This document shows, piece after piece, positions 5,411-5,972 of a stretch of DNA of 5,972 nucleotides. The DNA comes from Methanobacterium sp. (GTDB taxonomy: Archaea > Methanobacteriota > Methanobacteria > Methanobacteriales > Methanobacteriaceae): NCBI GenBank assembly GCA_020854975.1, contig JAHKLQ010000171.1, positions 1 to 5,972 on the forward strand, read 5' to 3'. The notes below the pieces were generated by a model. That model was not told the DNA's origin and did not search any database. It worked only from the letters and a program-made list of their open reading frames with translations. How positions within the stretch are numbered: the first letter of the stretch is position 1; every line of letters starts with the position of its first letter. The translations under genes and the position numbers were made by a program.

Positions 5411-5603
5411 AAGTTTATGTGCAACTATTAAATATGCCCTATTATTAAATATCATCTTCTTTAGGGTGTTAAATTGAGCAATTTAATGGGTTTTCATTGG
5501 AATTTAAATAAAAAGGGGTAACTGGTTCATTCTGTGAATAAGTTTATCCAAAGATTAAAAACCATAAATTTAACGAGAAAGAAGTTTTTTTAAGTTATTT
5601 TTA
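5411..5603. other. Intergenic stretch behind the Fpg-like gene
   Basis: I see no convincing gene here. Features present are a CCCTA/TAGGG inverted repeat (5437-5441 and 5462-5466) with a pyrimidine-rich loop, the hairpin listed separately at 5469-5486, and a short GTG-led frame at 5534-5593 without a well-placed ribosome binding site. The lost 5' part of the pseudogene that follows is not recognisable here. Confidence 0.5.
5469..5486 (+). terminator. Candidate hairpin terminator of the TIGR04076/Fpg-like operon
   Basis: TTAAATT (5469-5475) and AATTTAA (5480-5486) form a perfect 7-bp stem with the tetraloop GAGC, 58 bp after the Fpg-like stop, followed shortly by GGGTTTTC (5488-5495). The stem is all A-T and the T-run is short, so termination function is a guess. 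Confidence 0.3.
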
Positions 5604-5876
5604 GGCAAAACCACAGTGGAATAGTTTAATCAGTTTCTCTCCAGGATCATTGGTATCTAGGCAGTTTGATGGCCGCAGACGCCAGAGTGATTCCTGAAGA
5701 TGAATTGGTGTTGACATGTGCTGGGACTGAAATGAGTTTCGGATACGGCATGGGTTCTTAAAAGCTGCACATATACGAGTTTATTCCACCCTTCGAAATG
5801 TTTCAGATTTGTGGAACTTTTGGTAAAACCGGGTGTTGCTTTAAATCCAGACATAAACCTAAAATACCTGAGATAA
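5604..5876 (+). pseudogene. Decayed remnant of a pyruvate-kinase C-terminal-domain-like gene
   Basis: Three reading frames on the + strand, read in order, give one protein-like tail. The first piece (about 5620-5643, frame 1) reads NSLISFSPG. The second (5657-5740, frame 2) reads LGSLMAADARVIPEDELV and then LTCAGTEMSF. The third (5742-5873, frame 3) reads DTAWVLKS, then FRFVELLVKPGVALNPDIN and ends KYLR with TAA at 5874-5876. The order TLxxFSPG, MAADAGxIPED, AGTExGxDTAWVLK, FxxVELLxKPG is what I recall from archaeal proteins with a stand-alone pyruvate kinase alpha/beta (C-terminal) domain, usually about 190 residues. The join between pieces 2 and 3 fits one extra base in TTC-G-GAT; the join between 1 and 2 needs another indel. 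The N-terminal half is absent. Assembly error cannot explain the missing half. Identity is from memory; decay is visible. Confidence 0.62.
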
Positions 5877-5918
5877 TCGAATTATTTTAAATATATCTCT
5901 TCAAATTATTCGCTGATC
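5877..5918. other. A+T-rich spacer upstream of the last promoter
   Basis: This short A+T-rich stretch between the pseudogene and the TATA box of the next gene contains TTTTAAATATAT (5885-5896), which may add a second TATA-like element. Nothing else is seen. Confidence 0.4.
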
Positions 5919-5926
5919 TTTATATA
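5919..5926 (+). promoter_or_regulatory. Canonical archaeal TATA box of the gene leaving the window
   Basis: TTTATATA at 5919-5926 is an ideal archaeal TATA box. A start about 25 bp downstream falls near 5948, just ahead of the ribosome binding site at 5954-5958, giving a short leader of about 15 nt. It is the best promoter match in the window. Confidence 0.65.
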
Positions 5927-5964
5927 CTCATGAAATACAATATATAATATTATAGGTGTCGTAA

Positions 5965-5972
5965 ATGAAGAA
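5965..5972 (+). CDS. Start of a gene truncated by the window end
   Basis: ATG AAG AA at 5965-5972 has the ribosome binding site AGGTG (5954-5958) 6 nt upstream and the TATA box TTTATATA at 5919-5926 at the right distance. Together these mark a real translation start, but only Met-Lys and part of a third codon are visible, so the product cannot be named. Confidence 0.6.

Noticed and set aside
5534..5593. GTG-led 19-codon frame in the spacer behind the Fpg-like operon
   Set aside because: The nearest G-rich site is about 15 nt upstream, too far, and the peptide (lysine-rich, ending KKFF) matches nothing.
5657..5854. 65-residue open frame on the - strand
   Set aside because: It has no ribosome binding site or recognisable domain, and it is antisense to the pseudogene remnant, whose + strand frames make protein-like sense.

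Overview
The window looks like a piece of a methanogenic archaeon, most probably Methanobacterium or a close relative in the Methanobacteriales. This rests on several signals: A+T-rich coding sequence, archaeal TATA-like elements (TTTATATA, TTAATATA) upstream of transcription units, Shine-Dalgarno sites of the AGGTG/GGGGG type, a class II tRNA-Leu with no encoded CCA, and proteins familiar from methanogens (DUF4332, TIGR04076, squalene-cyclase-like repeat protein). The genus is inferred, not proven.

Left part (1-1370, + strand): the 3' end of a SnoaL-like (ester cyclase type) gene, then a six-helix membrane protein resembling DUF4386, then tRNA-Leu(CAA) with its own TATA element and a T-run behind it. 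A small perfect hairpin separates this from the next, convergent block.

Middle part (1447-3642, - strand): read in transcription order, a squalene/oxidosqualene-cyclase-like alpha-barrel protein without a visible DxDD motif, a DUF4332 protein built of three helix-hairpin-helix-type repeats only 31 bp behind it, and a small SRPBCC (START-like) hydrophobic-ligand-binding protein that probably has its own promoter. A HxlR-family regulator (3751-4146, - strand) lies upstream of this block.

Right part (4147-5410): the HxlR gene is divergent from a two-gene operon coding for a TIGR04076 protein and an Fpg/Nei-fold protein. The Fpg-like protein keeps the overall fold signature and zinc finger but lacks the catalytic N-terminal proline, the intercalating arginine and the zinc-finger arginine. 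The shared 109-bp promoter region carries a 19-bp-spaced direct repeat that could be the regulator's operator.

Far right (5411-5972): non-coding DNA, then a decayed, frameshifted remnant (about 5604-5876, + strand) of what reads like an archaeal pyruvate-kinase C-terminal-domain-like protein, then a clear promoter, ribosome binding site and the first codons of a gene that leaves the window.

The most interesting part is the HxlR / TIGR04076 / altered-Fpg cluster, a candidate regulated nucleic-acid-binding or repair module with a non-canonical active site. Second is the pairing of a terpene-cyclase-like protein with DUF4332 and SRPBCC proteins in a lineage not known for hopanoids.
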